Below are positions 55,840-64,000 of a DNA stretch of 64,000 bases, piece by piece; the first letter of the stretch is position 1, and every line of letters starts with the position of its first letter. Both the position numbers and the translations under genes were made by a program. The notes under the pieces are model-generated. The model was not told the origin of the DNA. It did not search any database and saw only the letters and a program-made list of their open reading frames with translations. This stretch comes from Carboxylicivirga sp. Lineage in GTDB: Bacteria > Bacteroidota > Bacteroidia > Bacteroidales > Marinilabiliaceae. The stretch lies in assembly GCA_025210475.1 (NCBI GenBank), contig JAOARW010000021.1, positions 1-64,000 of the forward strand. The letters run 5' to 3'.

Positions 55840-56004
55840 AAGCTTTAAAGTATAAGCCTTAAATATGAAGAAGAGCCTGGGTGTGTTATAAGATCTAGTA
55901 TTTCAGTCCTTTGTATTACCCCCCTGCTTTTGAATATTTATCCCCGATACTTTTTGATGTCAGATAGCATATTTGTAAGGTGTAAAAGTCAAAACGTGTC
56001 AGGA

Positions 56005-58605
56005 ATGAATAAAATAGTACTCTTAATTAGTTACGTATTCTTATTTGGCTCGTTGCTTACTGCAGCGGCCAATAAGAAACAGGTTATTTCTAAAACCATT
56101 GATAAAGGCTGGCAATTCCAAAAGGAAGGGGATAGTAATTGGCATTCAGCCAAAGTGCCGGGAAGTGTGCACAATGATTTGTGGAAAAATGATATTATAG
56201 GCGACCCTTATTATCGCGATAATGAAGAAAAACTACAATGGATAGATAAAGAAACATGGATTTATCAAACCACATTTGATATTAGCAATGAAGTTAAAAG
56301 CAAAGCGAATGCACAATTGGTATTTCATGGTTTAGATACTTATGCCGATGTTTATTTAAATGGCACGAAAGTATTGACGGCTAATAATATGTTCCGCACC
56401 TGGAACGCAGATGTGAAAGCATTGCTTCAAGCAAAGAATAACGAACTGAAGATTGTCTTTCACTCGCCGGTTAAAACAGCTGAACCGGAGTGGGATGCCT
56501 TAGGTTATCCTTTGTTTGCCATCAACGACCAGTCGGAGTTGGGTGGTGTGCAGGATAAAAAAGTCAGTGTCTTTACCCGTAAGGCAGGATATCATTATGG
56601 CTGGGACTGGGGACCACGTTTGGTGACATCAGGCATCTGGCGTCCAGTTGAATTACAAGCTTGGGATAATTTACGTATTGAAGATGTGTATTACAATCAG
56701 AAGTCGCTTTCCGAGAAGCAAGCTAGTTTATCAACAGAAGTTACACTTTCGGCCACTAAAAAGGAAAGCGTGGTGGTGAAAGTGATGGATGCAGATTCTG
56801 ATAAAGTATTATCAAGCGAAAAGGTAAAACTTAAGAGAGGTGAAAACAAGGTATCGCTCAATTATCAAATTGATAATCCCGAACTTTGGTGGACACTTGG
56901 TTTAGGTGACGCGCATTTATATCAGTTTCGTGTGGAGGTTGTTTCTGATGGGGCAGTAATAGATTCTCAAACAGAACGCATTGGTTTGCGTACGGTTGAG
57001 TTGATTACCGAAAAAGATGAAATAGGAAAGTCCTTCTACATCAAGATAAATGGGCAACCAGTATTTATGAAAGGTACCAACTATATCCCGTCGGATATGT
57101 TTATGTCGGAGCATTACTTCAATAAGATGGAAGACGTTATTCAAGCCTCGGCTGATGCAAACATGAACATGCTGCGCGTATGGGGAGGAGGAGTTTATGA
57201 AGATAAACGCTTCTACGATTTATGCGATGAAAAGGGCATATTGGTGTGGCAGGATTTTATGTTTGCCTGTAGTATGTACCCAGGTCATGATGAATTTATT
57301 GAGAACGTTCGTCAGGAAGCCATTGATAATATTAAACGTTTAAGAAACCATGCATCGGTTGGTATGTGGTGCGGTAATAATGAGCTGGAATGGGCCTGGT
57401 TTGGCTGGGGCTTGCAAAAGCAATTTAACTGGTCTAAAGAAGACTCAACAACCATTGCCAATGATTACTTTAAGCTTTTTACAAAGGTATTGCCAGAGGT
57501 AATCAATGAGTATACCGATAAAGATTACTGGGCATCATCGCCATATTTTCGTAGCTATGGACCGCATTTAGAGAATGAAGGCGACCGCCATTTATGGGAT
57601 GTGTGGAAAGGCTCTAAAACACCTGAGTATTATAAGAAACATGTACCTCGTTTTATGAGCGAATATGGCTTCCAGGCTTATCCGGAAATGTCAACCATCG
57701 AAACATTTACGCTTCCTGAAGACCGTCAGCTGAGTACACCGGTGATGCAGTTGCATCAAAAGGCCAAGAACGGTAATAAGCGCATGAAGAAGCCAATGTA
57801 CATTGAAATGGGGAAAGGTTGGGAGCGCAACTTAGAAGATTTTGTGTATGTATCGCAGCTTTACCAGGCTTATGACTTGAAGTTTGCCATCGAAACGCAT
57901 CGACGCAACCAACCACATTGTATGGGAACGCTTTACTGGCAGATTAACGATGTATGGCCAACGCCAAGCTGGGCCACCATCGACTACGAAGGGCAATGGA
58001 AAGCAGCGCATTATGCCGTTAGAGATGCCTATGAAACACATATGGTTTCTGTGTCGAAGGATGATGGCGTGTTAAACACTTATGTGATTAGTGATAAGCC
58101 AACAAGTTCTGAGATGAAAGTATTGATTGAAGTAATGGACTTTAAAGGTAATGTGGTTTATCAAAAAGAAGAGGTAGTTGTAATGAAAGAGCCTCAGAGC
58201 AAAAAAGTACATGCTTACAAAATGAGTAATCTGCCGGAGCAAAAGAATAACCTGGTGATGGTGGTGACATTAAAGAATGGAGACATTGTAAAACACCAGA
58301 ATTTATTTTACCTGAGCAAGCAAAAAGAATTGGCGCTGAACCAGGATTATAAACTTAAAAAATCGCTTACCAAAAACAGAGACGGGAGTTATAGCATCGA
58401 ACTATACAGTGAAAGTCTATTAAAAGGCTTAAGACTGACCAGCTCAGAAACCAAAGGTCATTTCTCAGATAATTACTTTGATTTGTTACCGGGGCAAACA
58501 AAAACCATTACCTGGAAGGCTAAGAAGGCTGGTAATTCAGATGTAAGTTTTAAAATTAGCACCTACAACGATTTATTGAAGAAAAAGGCAGCTTGGAACA
58601 ATTAG
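56005..58605 (+). CDS. GH2 beta-mannosidase (second copy)
   Basis: An 866-residue paralogue of the preceding enzyme, counted from the ATG at 56005, which opens a clean signal peptide (MNKIVLLISYVFLFGSLLTAAA). An in-frame ATG at 55930 would add 25 residues. It shares the GH2 mannosidase layout, including VPGSVHNDLW, RKAGYHYGWDWGPR and FMKGTNYIPSD. Predicted acid/base Glu460 (WCGNNE) and nucleophile Glu553 (SEYGFQAYPE) are intact. It differs from the first copy in many loop regions, suggesting different linkages or sulfation tolerance. A sulfatase gene starts 13 bases after its stop. Confidence 0.92.
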   Translation: MNKIVLLISYVFLFGSLLTAAANKKQVISKTIDKGWQFQKEGDSNWHSAKVPGSVHNDLWKNDIIGDPYYRDNEEKLQWIDKETWIYQTTFDISNEVKSKANAQLVFHGLDTYADVYLNGTKVLTANNMFRTWNADVKALLQAKNNELKIVFHSPVKTAEPEWDALGYPLFAINDQSELGGVQDKKVSVFTRKAGYHYGWDWGPRLVTSGIWRPVELQAWDNLRIEDVYYNQKSLSEKQASLSTEVTLSATKKESVVVKVMDADSDKVLSSEKVKLKRGENKVSLNYQIDNPELWWTLGLGDAHLYQFRVEVVSDGAVIDSQTERIGLRTVELITEKDEIGKSFYIKINGQPVFMKGTNYIPSDMFMSEHYFNKMEDVIQASADANMNMLRVWGGGVYEDKRFYDLCDEKGILVWQDFMFACSMYPGHDEFIENVRQEAIDNIKRLRNHASVGMWCGNNELEWAWFGWGLQKQFNWSKEDSTTIANDYFKLFTKVLPEVINEYTDKDYWASSPYFRSYGPHLENEGDRHLWDVWKGSKTPEYYKKHVPRFMSEYGFQAYPEMSTIETFTLPEDRQLSTPVMQLHQKAKNGNKRMKKPMYIEMGKGWERNLEDFVYVSQLYQAYDLKFAIETHRRNQPHCMGTLYWQINDVWPTPSWATIDYEGQWKAAHYAVRDAYETHMVSVSKDDGVLNTYVISDKPTSSEMKVLIEVMDFKGNVVYQKEEVVVMKEPQSKKVHAYKMSNLPEQKNNLVMVVTLKNGDIVKHQNLFYLSKQKELALNQDYKLKKSLTKNRDGSYSIELYSESLLKGLRLTSSETKGHFSDNYFDLLPGQTKTITWKAKKAGNSDVSFKISTYNDLLKKKAAWNN

Positions 58606-58618
58606 AAGTTTGGAACAT

Positions 58619-60391
58619 ATGAAGAAAATAAAAATTAAATATCAATACATTTTGCTTGTTTTATTGGCAATGGTTGGAGTCGGAAACACCGTTGCCAAAA
58701 ACAAGCAACCCAATATTGTTTTTATTTTAACTGATGACCAGGGTTATGGCGATTTAAGTATCAATGGTAATCCGCATATCGAAACACCGAATATTGATAG
58801 GTTGGCTGGTGAGTCAGTTGTATTTAACCGATTTATGGTGAGTGCAGTATGTGCGCCAACCCGAGCCAGTTTATTAACGGGGCGTTACCATTTGGCAACC
58901 GGTGTCAATTGGGTAACACGTCGTAAAGAAGTAATGAACAGTGATGAAGTAACCATTGCCGAGCTATTGAAAGCCAATGGCTATAAAACCGGTTTGTTTG
59001 GTAAGTGGCACAATGGTTCACAATATCCGCATAATCCGGTCGGGCAAGGATTTGATGAATTCATTGGTTTTTGTGCAGGGCATTTGAATAACTATTTCGA
59101 TACAAAACTGGAGAACTCACAAGGTGAAATGATACAAACCAAAGGGTATATCACTGATGTATTGACCGACTATGCCATCGACTTTATTGAGGAAAATAAA
59201 GCTGAACCATTTTTTTGTTTTGTACCCTATAATGCACCACATTCACCTTTTCAGGTACCCGATTCTTATTTTAAAAAATATAAAGAAAAAGGATTAGATG
59301 ATGTAACAGCAGCCGCTTATGGTATGTGCGAAAACATCGACGACAATGTGGATCGTTTGATTTCGAAATTGAAAGAAGAAGGATTGTGGAAGAATACTAT
59401 ATTCATCTACAGTACCGATAATGGTCCTAATTCTTACCGTTACAATGCAGAGATGAAAGGTAAAAAAGCACAAGTGCATGAAGGTGGTGTAAGGGTGCCA
59501 TTTTATATGAAAGTACCTGGTATGAAACCTGCTGAAGTGAATAAACTGACAGCGCACATTGATATACTACCAACCTTGGCCAGTCTGTGCGATATAAAAG
59601 TGCCAGGTGATTTGGATATTCACGGTAAAGATGTGACGCCATTGATTAAAGGAAAAACAAAGAAGTGGAAAGACCGCATTATTTATACACACAATCAACC
59701 ATGGGAATTTGAAGAAGGCAATGCGGCGGCAGTTAGAACTGAGACTTATCGTTTAGTTTATACACGTCAGGGTGATACAGCCTTGTATAACATGCAAAAA
59801 GACCCAAAGCAGTTAGAAGATATCTTATCAAAAGAACCAGCTACAGCTGAAGAATTCAATAAGCTTTACCATAATTGGTTTATTGAGGTGACCAATGGTG
59901 GACACGAACCACCATGCGAACCAATTGATATTGGGCATAAAGAAGCGCCCCTTGTAACCTTACCCGTTGTAGATGCAACATTGAAAAACAAAGTTAAATA
60001 TTCGGGCAAGGGCTGGTCAAACGATTGGGCGCGTAACTTCAGAAATAAGAAGGGCTGCATCGAGTGGGATGTTAACGTTGTTGAAGAAGGTGATTATGCC
60101 ATTTTGGTGAATTATAGTTGCTCGCAAGCATTTATAGGCTTTGATGTTATTGTGGAAGCTAATGGTCAGCAAGTTAAAAAGACCATGGATAAAGCTTTCG
60201 ACACTAATCAAATAACAAGTCCCGATGTGGTGAAGCGCGGTGAGGTGTATGAATATACCTGGAATGAAATGAACCTTGGAAATTTGCAGCTTAAAAAGGG
60301 GCAGTATAAAATCCGACTGCGACTTTCGGGCGATATAAAAGCCGATAATAATTTTAGAGTGTTGGATATAAAGGCCAAAAAGAAGGCTTAA
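58619..60391 (+). CDS. Formylglycine-dependent sulfatase with extra C-terminal domain
   Basis: A 590-residue secreted sulfatase; the ATG at 58619 begins the signal (KYQYILLVLLAMVGVGNTVA). The active-site Cys78 lies in SAVCAPTRASLLTGR, the C-x-P-T-R form of the motif. Other segments are LTDDQGYGDLS (metal site), GKWHNGSQYPHNP, YNAPHSPF and STDNGPNSY. The C-terminal 130 residues (from about LVTLPVVDATLKNK) form an additional beta-sandwich, ending in NFRVLDIKAKKK, that may bind sugar. It lies between the second GH2 and the double-sulfatase gene, in one transcript. Confidence 0.92.
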   Translation: MKKIKIKYQYILLVLLAMVGVGNTVAKNKQPNIVFILTDDQGYGDLSINGNPHIETPNIDRLAGESVVFNRFMVSAVCAPTRASLLTGRYHLATGVNWVTRRKEVMNSDEVTIAELLKANGYKTGLFGKWHNGSQYPHNPVGQGFDEFIGFCAGHLNNYFDTKLENSQGEMIQTKGYITDVLTDYAIDFIEENKAEPFFCFVPYNAPHSPFQVPDSYFKKYKEKGLDDVTAAAYGMCENIDDNVDRLISKLKEEGLWKNTIFIYSTDNGPNSYRYNAEMKGKKAQVHEGGVRVPFYMKVPGMKPAEVNKLTAHIDILPTLASLCDIKVPGDLDIHGKDVTPLIKGKTKKWKDRIIYTHNQPWEFEEGNAAAVRTETYRLVYTRQGDTALYNMQKDPKQLEDILSKEPATAEEFNKLYHNWFIEVTNGGHEPPCEPIDIGHKEAPLVTLPVVDATLKNKVKYSGKGWSNDWARNFRNKKGCIEWDVNVVEEGDYAILVNYSCSQAFIGFDVIVEANGQQVKKTMDKAFDTNQITSPDVVKRGEVYEYTWNEMNLGNLQLKKGQYKIRLRLSGDIKADNNFRVLDIKAKKKA

Positions 60392-60421
60392 TACAAATCA
60401 GAATCAACTAAATTGCAAGTT

Positions 60422-63043
60422 ATGAAGCAAGTGCTATATACACTATTTATACTCTTTGGGGTACTATCATCTGCTGCGGCAATAAAGAAAGAGAGAAAGC
60501 CTAATGTGGTGATTATTTACATGGACGACATGGGGTATGCCGACGTTAGCAGCTTTGGTGCCGAAAAGCATACAACACCAAATATTGATAAGCTGGCGGA
60601 TGAAGGCATGAAGTTCACCAATTTTTATGCAGCCTCTAATATTTGTTCACCATCGCGAGCATCCATTTTAACCGGATGTTACCCGCCACGCGCCGGAATG
60701 CCAAAAGTATTGCTGATTTCGAAGAAGGGTTTAAGCAACGACATCACCACCATGGCCGAGATGCTAAAAGAGCAGGATTACAAGACGGCTTTGATTGGTA
60801 AATGGCACTTGGGGCATCATAAGGAGTTTTTACCAACCAAACATGGTTTTGACTACTTTATGGGAACGCCTTTTTCACACGATTTAAAGATTGATGGCAA
60901 GTTACTTTTTTATGAAAATGAAAAGGTGATTGAGAACAATCCGGATATCACACAGCTGACAACGCGCTATACCGAAAAGGCGAAGGATTATATCCGTGAG
61001 AACAAAGATGAACCTTTCTTCCTGTGGTTATGTCACAACATGCCGCACACACCTTTGGCTGTTTCCGATAAGTTTAAAGGAAAATCGGGCAATGGTTTGT
61101 ACAGCGATGTGATGATGGAGATTGACTGGTCGATTGGCGAAATTACGAAAGAATTAAAGAAGCAAGGACTCGACGAGAATACCTTAGTGATTGTTAGCTC
61201 TGATAATGGGCCATCATTAAAACAAGGTGAGCATGCAGGTAATGCCAGCCCTTTCCGTGAAGGAAAAGGAACCACTTTTGAAGGTGGTCATCGTGTGCCG
61301 GGTATCTTCTATATGCCAGGAACAGTGCAGAAAGGTAAAACTTACGAAGGCATTGCCACACAAATGGATATATTTCCTACAGTGGCCGCACTGTCTGGGG
61401 CCGAATTGCCCGATTACAAGATAGATGGCAAGAATTTACTAGCGACCTTAACCAAGGGAGCTGACTTAAAGAGTGATGAGTTCTTTTATTATAATGGTAA
61501 AAGTCTGGAAGCTTACCGTAAGGGAGATATTAAGTTTCACAGGGAGCATAAATACCGTCATCCAATAGATGAGAAAGTGAAGGAAGGGCAGCCCAAAGTG
61601 AAGGTTGTTCAGAAAACTCAAACGACAGCTGCCTACGACTTATCCAAGGATGTTGATGAAAGCAACAATATTCTGGATAAGAATCCTGGCATCAAAAATA
61701 GCTCTAACAAAAGGATGAGTGAGTTTAATACAGAGTTAAAGCAAAATAAATTTGAGCCGGAGCTAAAGAAGAATCGTAAGCAACCTAACATGGTGGTTTT
61801 CTTTATCGATGATATTGGCATGGAAGCTTTTCAGTCTTATGGAGGTGAAAGCTACGAAACACCTAATATCAATACTTTGGCCAATGAAGGTTTGACTTTT
61901 GAGCATTGCTATTCGTCGCCACTTTGTACGCCATCGCGCGTAAAGATTATGACTGGTAAATACAACTCAAGAAATTATACTGGTTTTGGCAAACTGAGTA
62001 AAAAGGAAAAGACTTTTGCTACTGCATTAAAAGAACAGGGATACAAAACAGCCGTTGCTGGTAAATGGCAGTTAAGCTATGGCAGCAAAGACCCTTTGAA
62101 CGACCCATATGCACATGGCTTTGATGAATATTGCCTGTGGAACCTAATTGAAAAAGGTCAGCCTCGCTATAAAGACCCCATTTTAATTAAGAATGGCAAG
62201 CAGATGAACGTGAAAGGTCAGTATGGACCCGATGTGGTAAATACCTTTGTCAACGATTTTATTGAGAAAAACAAAGACAATCCTTTCGTGGTATATTATC
62301 CATTGATTCTGACGCATGACCCTTTTCAGCATACGCCAATTACACCGGGTTACGATACGCTGACGAATCACAAACTGGACGACCCAAAGTATTTTGCTGA
62401 TAATGTAAAGTACATGGATATGGTTGTTGGACGTACCGTGGATAAACTGAGCGAATTAGGTTTACGCGAGAATACCGTGATTATGCTTTTGGGTGATAAC
62501 GGAACCAAGAATACGGTTACTTCCACCTATAAAGGCAAAGATTATGTGGGCGCCAAAGGAAAAACTACCAAAGCCGGAACGCATGTGCCATTAATTGTTA
62601 ACTGGGTGGGAACGGTTACGCCAGACAGACGTAATTCAAACCTGATTGACCTGAGCGATTTCTATCCCACGATGTTGGATATTGCCGGAGCATCAGAGCA
62701 AGAAGGATTGGACGGAATTAGTTTTTATCCGCAGTTGATTGGTGAAAAGAGCAAGCCACGTGAATTTGGATTCACTTGTTATTACGGAAAGAAGAAGTTT
62801 CCACAAAAGCAATATGCATTCAATAAAGACTATAAATTGTATAGTGATGGCCGTTTCTATAATTATTCAAATGACTGGCTGGAGAAAAAGAACCTGAGCA
62901 ATACTACTTTAACTGAAGAACAAAAGGCTGAGAAGGAAAAGCTGAAGGCGATTGTTAAGAAATACATGAAAGTAGTGCCGGAAGGACAAAAGCAAGGGCA
63001 GAAGAAAAAAGGGAAAAAGGGTAAAAAGCAAGGTAAAAAATAA
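60422..63043 (+). CDS. Double sulfatase: two fused S1 sulfatase domains
   Basis: An 873-residue secreted protein; the ATG at 60422 opens the signal (QVLYTLFILFGVLSSAAA). Domain 1 (about 20-445) has YMDDMGYADVS, active-site Cys75 in NICSPSRASILTG, GKWHLGHHKEF and SSDNGPSLKQGEHAG. Domain 2 (about 450-845) has FIDDIGMEAFQ, Cys502 in PLCTPSRVKIMTG, GKWQLSYGS and LGDNGTKNT. Both formylglycine cysteines are present. In domain 2 the His of the usual GKWHLG is Gln, which may change sulfate recognition. The protein ends with a lysine/glycine/glutamine-rich tail (GKKGKKQGKK). A typical sulfatase is about 450-550 residues, so this is a true fusion. The next gene overlaps its stop by one base. Confidence 0.92.
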   Translation: MKQVLYTLFILFGVLSSAAAIKKERKPNVVIIYMDDMGYADVSSFGAEKHTTPNIDKLADEGMKFTNFYAASNICSPSRASILTGCYPPRAGMPKVLLISKKGLSNDITTMAEMLKEQDYKTALIGKWHLGHHKEFLPTKHGFDYFMGTPFSHDLKIDGKLLFYENEKVIENNPDITQLTTRYTEKAKDYIRENKDEPFFLWLCHNMPHTPLAVSDKFKGKSGNGLYSDVMMEIDWSIGEITKELKKQGLDENTLVIVSSDNGPSLKQGEHAGNASPFREGKGTTFEGGHRVPGIFYMPGTVQKGKTYEGIATQMDIFPTVAALSGAELPDYKIDGKNLLATLTKGADLKSDEFFYYNGKSLEAYRKGDIKFHREHKYRHPIDEKVKEGQPKVKVVQKTQTTAAYDLSKDVDESNNILDKNPGIKNSSNKRMSEFNTELKQNKFEPELKKNRKQPNMVVFFIDDIGMEAFQSYGGESYETPNINTLANEGLTFEHCYSSPLCTPSRVKIMTGKYNSRNYTGFGKLSKKEKTFATALKEQGYKTAVAGKWQLSYGSKDPLNDPYAHGFDEYCLWNLIEKGQPRYKDPILIKNGKQMNVKGQYGPDVVNTFVNDFIEKNKDNPFVVYYPLILTHDPFQHTPITPGYDTLTNHKLDDPKYFADNVKYMDMVVGRTVDKLSELGLRENTVIMLLGDNGTKNTVTSTYKGKDYVGAKGKTTKAGTHVPLIVNWVGTVTPDRRNSNLIDLSDFYPTMLDIAGASEQEGLDGISFYPQLIGEKSKPREFGFTCYYGKKKFPQKQYAFNKDYKLYSDGRFYNYSNDWLEKKNLSNTTLTEEQKAEKEKLKAIVKKYMKVVPEGQKQGQKKKGKKGKKQGKK

Positions 63044-64000
63044 TGAAGCATATTCTTAATACATGTGTGTTGGTTTTGTTGGGTATAGTCACTTATGCCC
63101 AGCAAATACCAACAACAATAGGACACATTGACAATAAGCCGGTGATGATGCGCAATGGACAACCTGTATTCTTTACTGGTATCCAATACTGGGGGCTCGA
63201 TAGCTGGAATATTAATAACTGGGATGCCGATATTGAGGAATTTAAAGCCCTTGGCTTAAATGGCATTCGTTTAAATATTGCCTGGGACCATATTGAAACA
63301 GCGGAAGGTGTTTTTGATTTCACCCCATTAGATGCCTTGTTGAATAAGCTGGATGAGGCTGGGTTGATGGTTTACCTGCAGTTTAGCCAATCGGCGCACG
63401 AGTGGAAACCACAATGGTTTGAGAATAAATATGCCGAAGCGGATTTGCTTGCCTATGATAATCATGGCGAAAAGCAATACAATCGTTATTCTTTCGCATC
63501 GCCTTACCTAAAAGAGCATTACACAAGTTATATTGTTAATACGATTGACCATATTAAAAATCACAGTTGTATCGTTGCTTATTCGGTATATACCGAACCG
63601 CACTTTGCCGATAAGGAGCAGCTAATGGATTACAATAAGCATAACAAAGCCGCTTTCAGAACATGGTTAAGAGAACGTTATACCACAATTGATAATTTAA
63701 ATACCGCCTGGAACAGCTCTTATTCATCATTTGATAAGGTAAAACCATATGGCTCCGATATTCCTGCAAATTGGGAAACCATTAACAAGAAAAAGAAATT
63801 TGCCGACTGGCGCATTTGGAACTGTGTGGTTAAAGCACGTTTTATTGGCGGGTTGATTGAAGAAGCCAAAAAAGTAGATTCCAATCATTTGTATGGTCAG
63901 AATATGATGTGGAAATGGTCGGCCGAATATTTCAATTTTGTGAGCCTCGACCCGGAACTGAATTATGAATATGCCGATTTAATTGGTATTAATGTTTACC
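63043..64000 (+). CDS. Clan GH-A glycosidase, GH42-like (cut by window end)
   Basis: The first 319 residues of a secreted glycosidase. Its ATG overlaps the stop of the double sulfatase (TAATG). A signal peptide (HILNTCVLVLLGIVTYAQQ) is followed by a TIM barrel: FKALGLNGIRLNIAWDHIETAEGVFDF, LVYLQFS-type strands, and the acid/base region YSVYTEPHF with candidate Glu185. The segment LNTAWNSSYSSFDKVKPYGSD resembles GH42 beta-galactosidases. In clan GH-A an Asn normally precedes the acid/base Glu; here it is Thr. The nucleophile lies beyond the edge. The activity could be beta-galactosidase or another exo-activity such as beta-mannosidase. Confidence 0.75.
   Translation, partial: MKHILNTCVLVLLGIVTYAQQIPTTIGHIDNKPVMMRNGQPVFFTGIQYWGLDSWNINNWDADIEEFKALGLNGIRLNIAWDHIETAEGVFDFTPLDALLNKLDEAGLMVYLQFSQSAHEWKPQWFENKYAEADLLAYDNHGEKQYNRYSFASPYLKEHYTSYIVNTIDHIKNHSCIVAYSVYTEPHFADKEQLMDYNKHNKAAFRTWLRERYTTIDNLNTAWNSSYSSFDKVKPYGSDIPANWETINKKKKFADWRIWNCVVKARFIGGLIEEAKKVDSNHLYGQNMMWKWSAEYFNFVSLDPELNYEYADLIGINVY

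Overview
The window comes from a Bacteroidota genome, most likely a marine member of Bacteroidia (Marinilabiliales-like). This is judged from gene content and not from a marker gene. The supporting features are AT-rich DNA, two SusC/SusD pairs with a hybrid two-component regulator, a type IX secretion (T9SS) sorting domain, several sulfatases, few Shine-Dalgarno sequences, and promoters fitting the Bacteroidota pattern TTTG / TAnnTTTG. No tRNA, rRNA or CRISPR array was seen.

Left part (1-8.8 kb): the extreme left edge carries what looks like the tail of an IS4-type transposase. Housekeeping or accessory genes follow: a SpoIIAA-like protein, a calcineurin-like phosphoesterase lipoprotein, a small lipoprotein, an M81 (MlrC-like) lipoprotein, an endonuclease/exonuclease/phosphatase-fold protein, an overlapping RNHCP zinc protein and RsgA pair, a GNAT acetyltransferase and a MntP-type manganese exporter.

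Metal region (8.8-23.9 kb): two complete heavy-metal RND efflux systems point away from each other. The minus-strand system encodes a HYC_CC_PP protein, a long CusA-like pump, a TolC-like channel and an unusual CusB-like adaptor ending in three tandem copper-chaperone-like (HMA) modules. The plus-strand system encodes two His-rich proteins, a CzcB/CusB-like adaptor, a CzcA-like pump and a TolC-like channel. Between them lies the broken C-terminal end of a Crp/Fnr regulator.

Middle (24-35.1 kb): a porin and FMN-binding protein pair follows, then an HxlR-type repressor with an NTF2-like gene facing an NAD-dependent reductase. The operators and both divergent promoters of that pair can be read directly. 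Next come a 7TM-DISM/LuxR-type sensor-regulator, a large BspA-repeat surface protein with a T9SS sorting tail, and a cysteine synthase-family enzyme.

Right part (35.9 kb to the end): a polysaccharide utilisation locus holds SusC-SusD, a divergent second SusC-SusD, a DUF1735-type surface lipoprotein, a sulfatase, a hybrid two-component regulator, an unknown secreted protein, two GH2 beta-mannosidases, another sulfatase, a protein with two fused sulfatase domains, and the start of a clan GH-A (GH42-like) glycosidase cut by the window edge. Together they suggest binding, import, desulfation and trimming of a sulfated, beta-mannose-containing glycan, sensed by the hybrid regulator. The substrate is inference.
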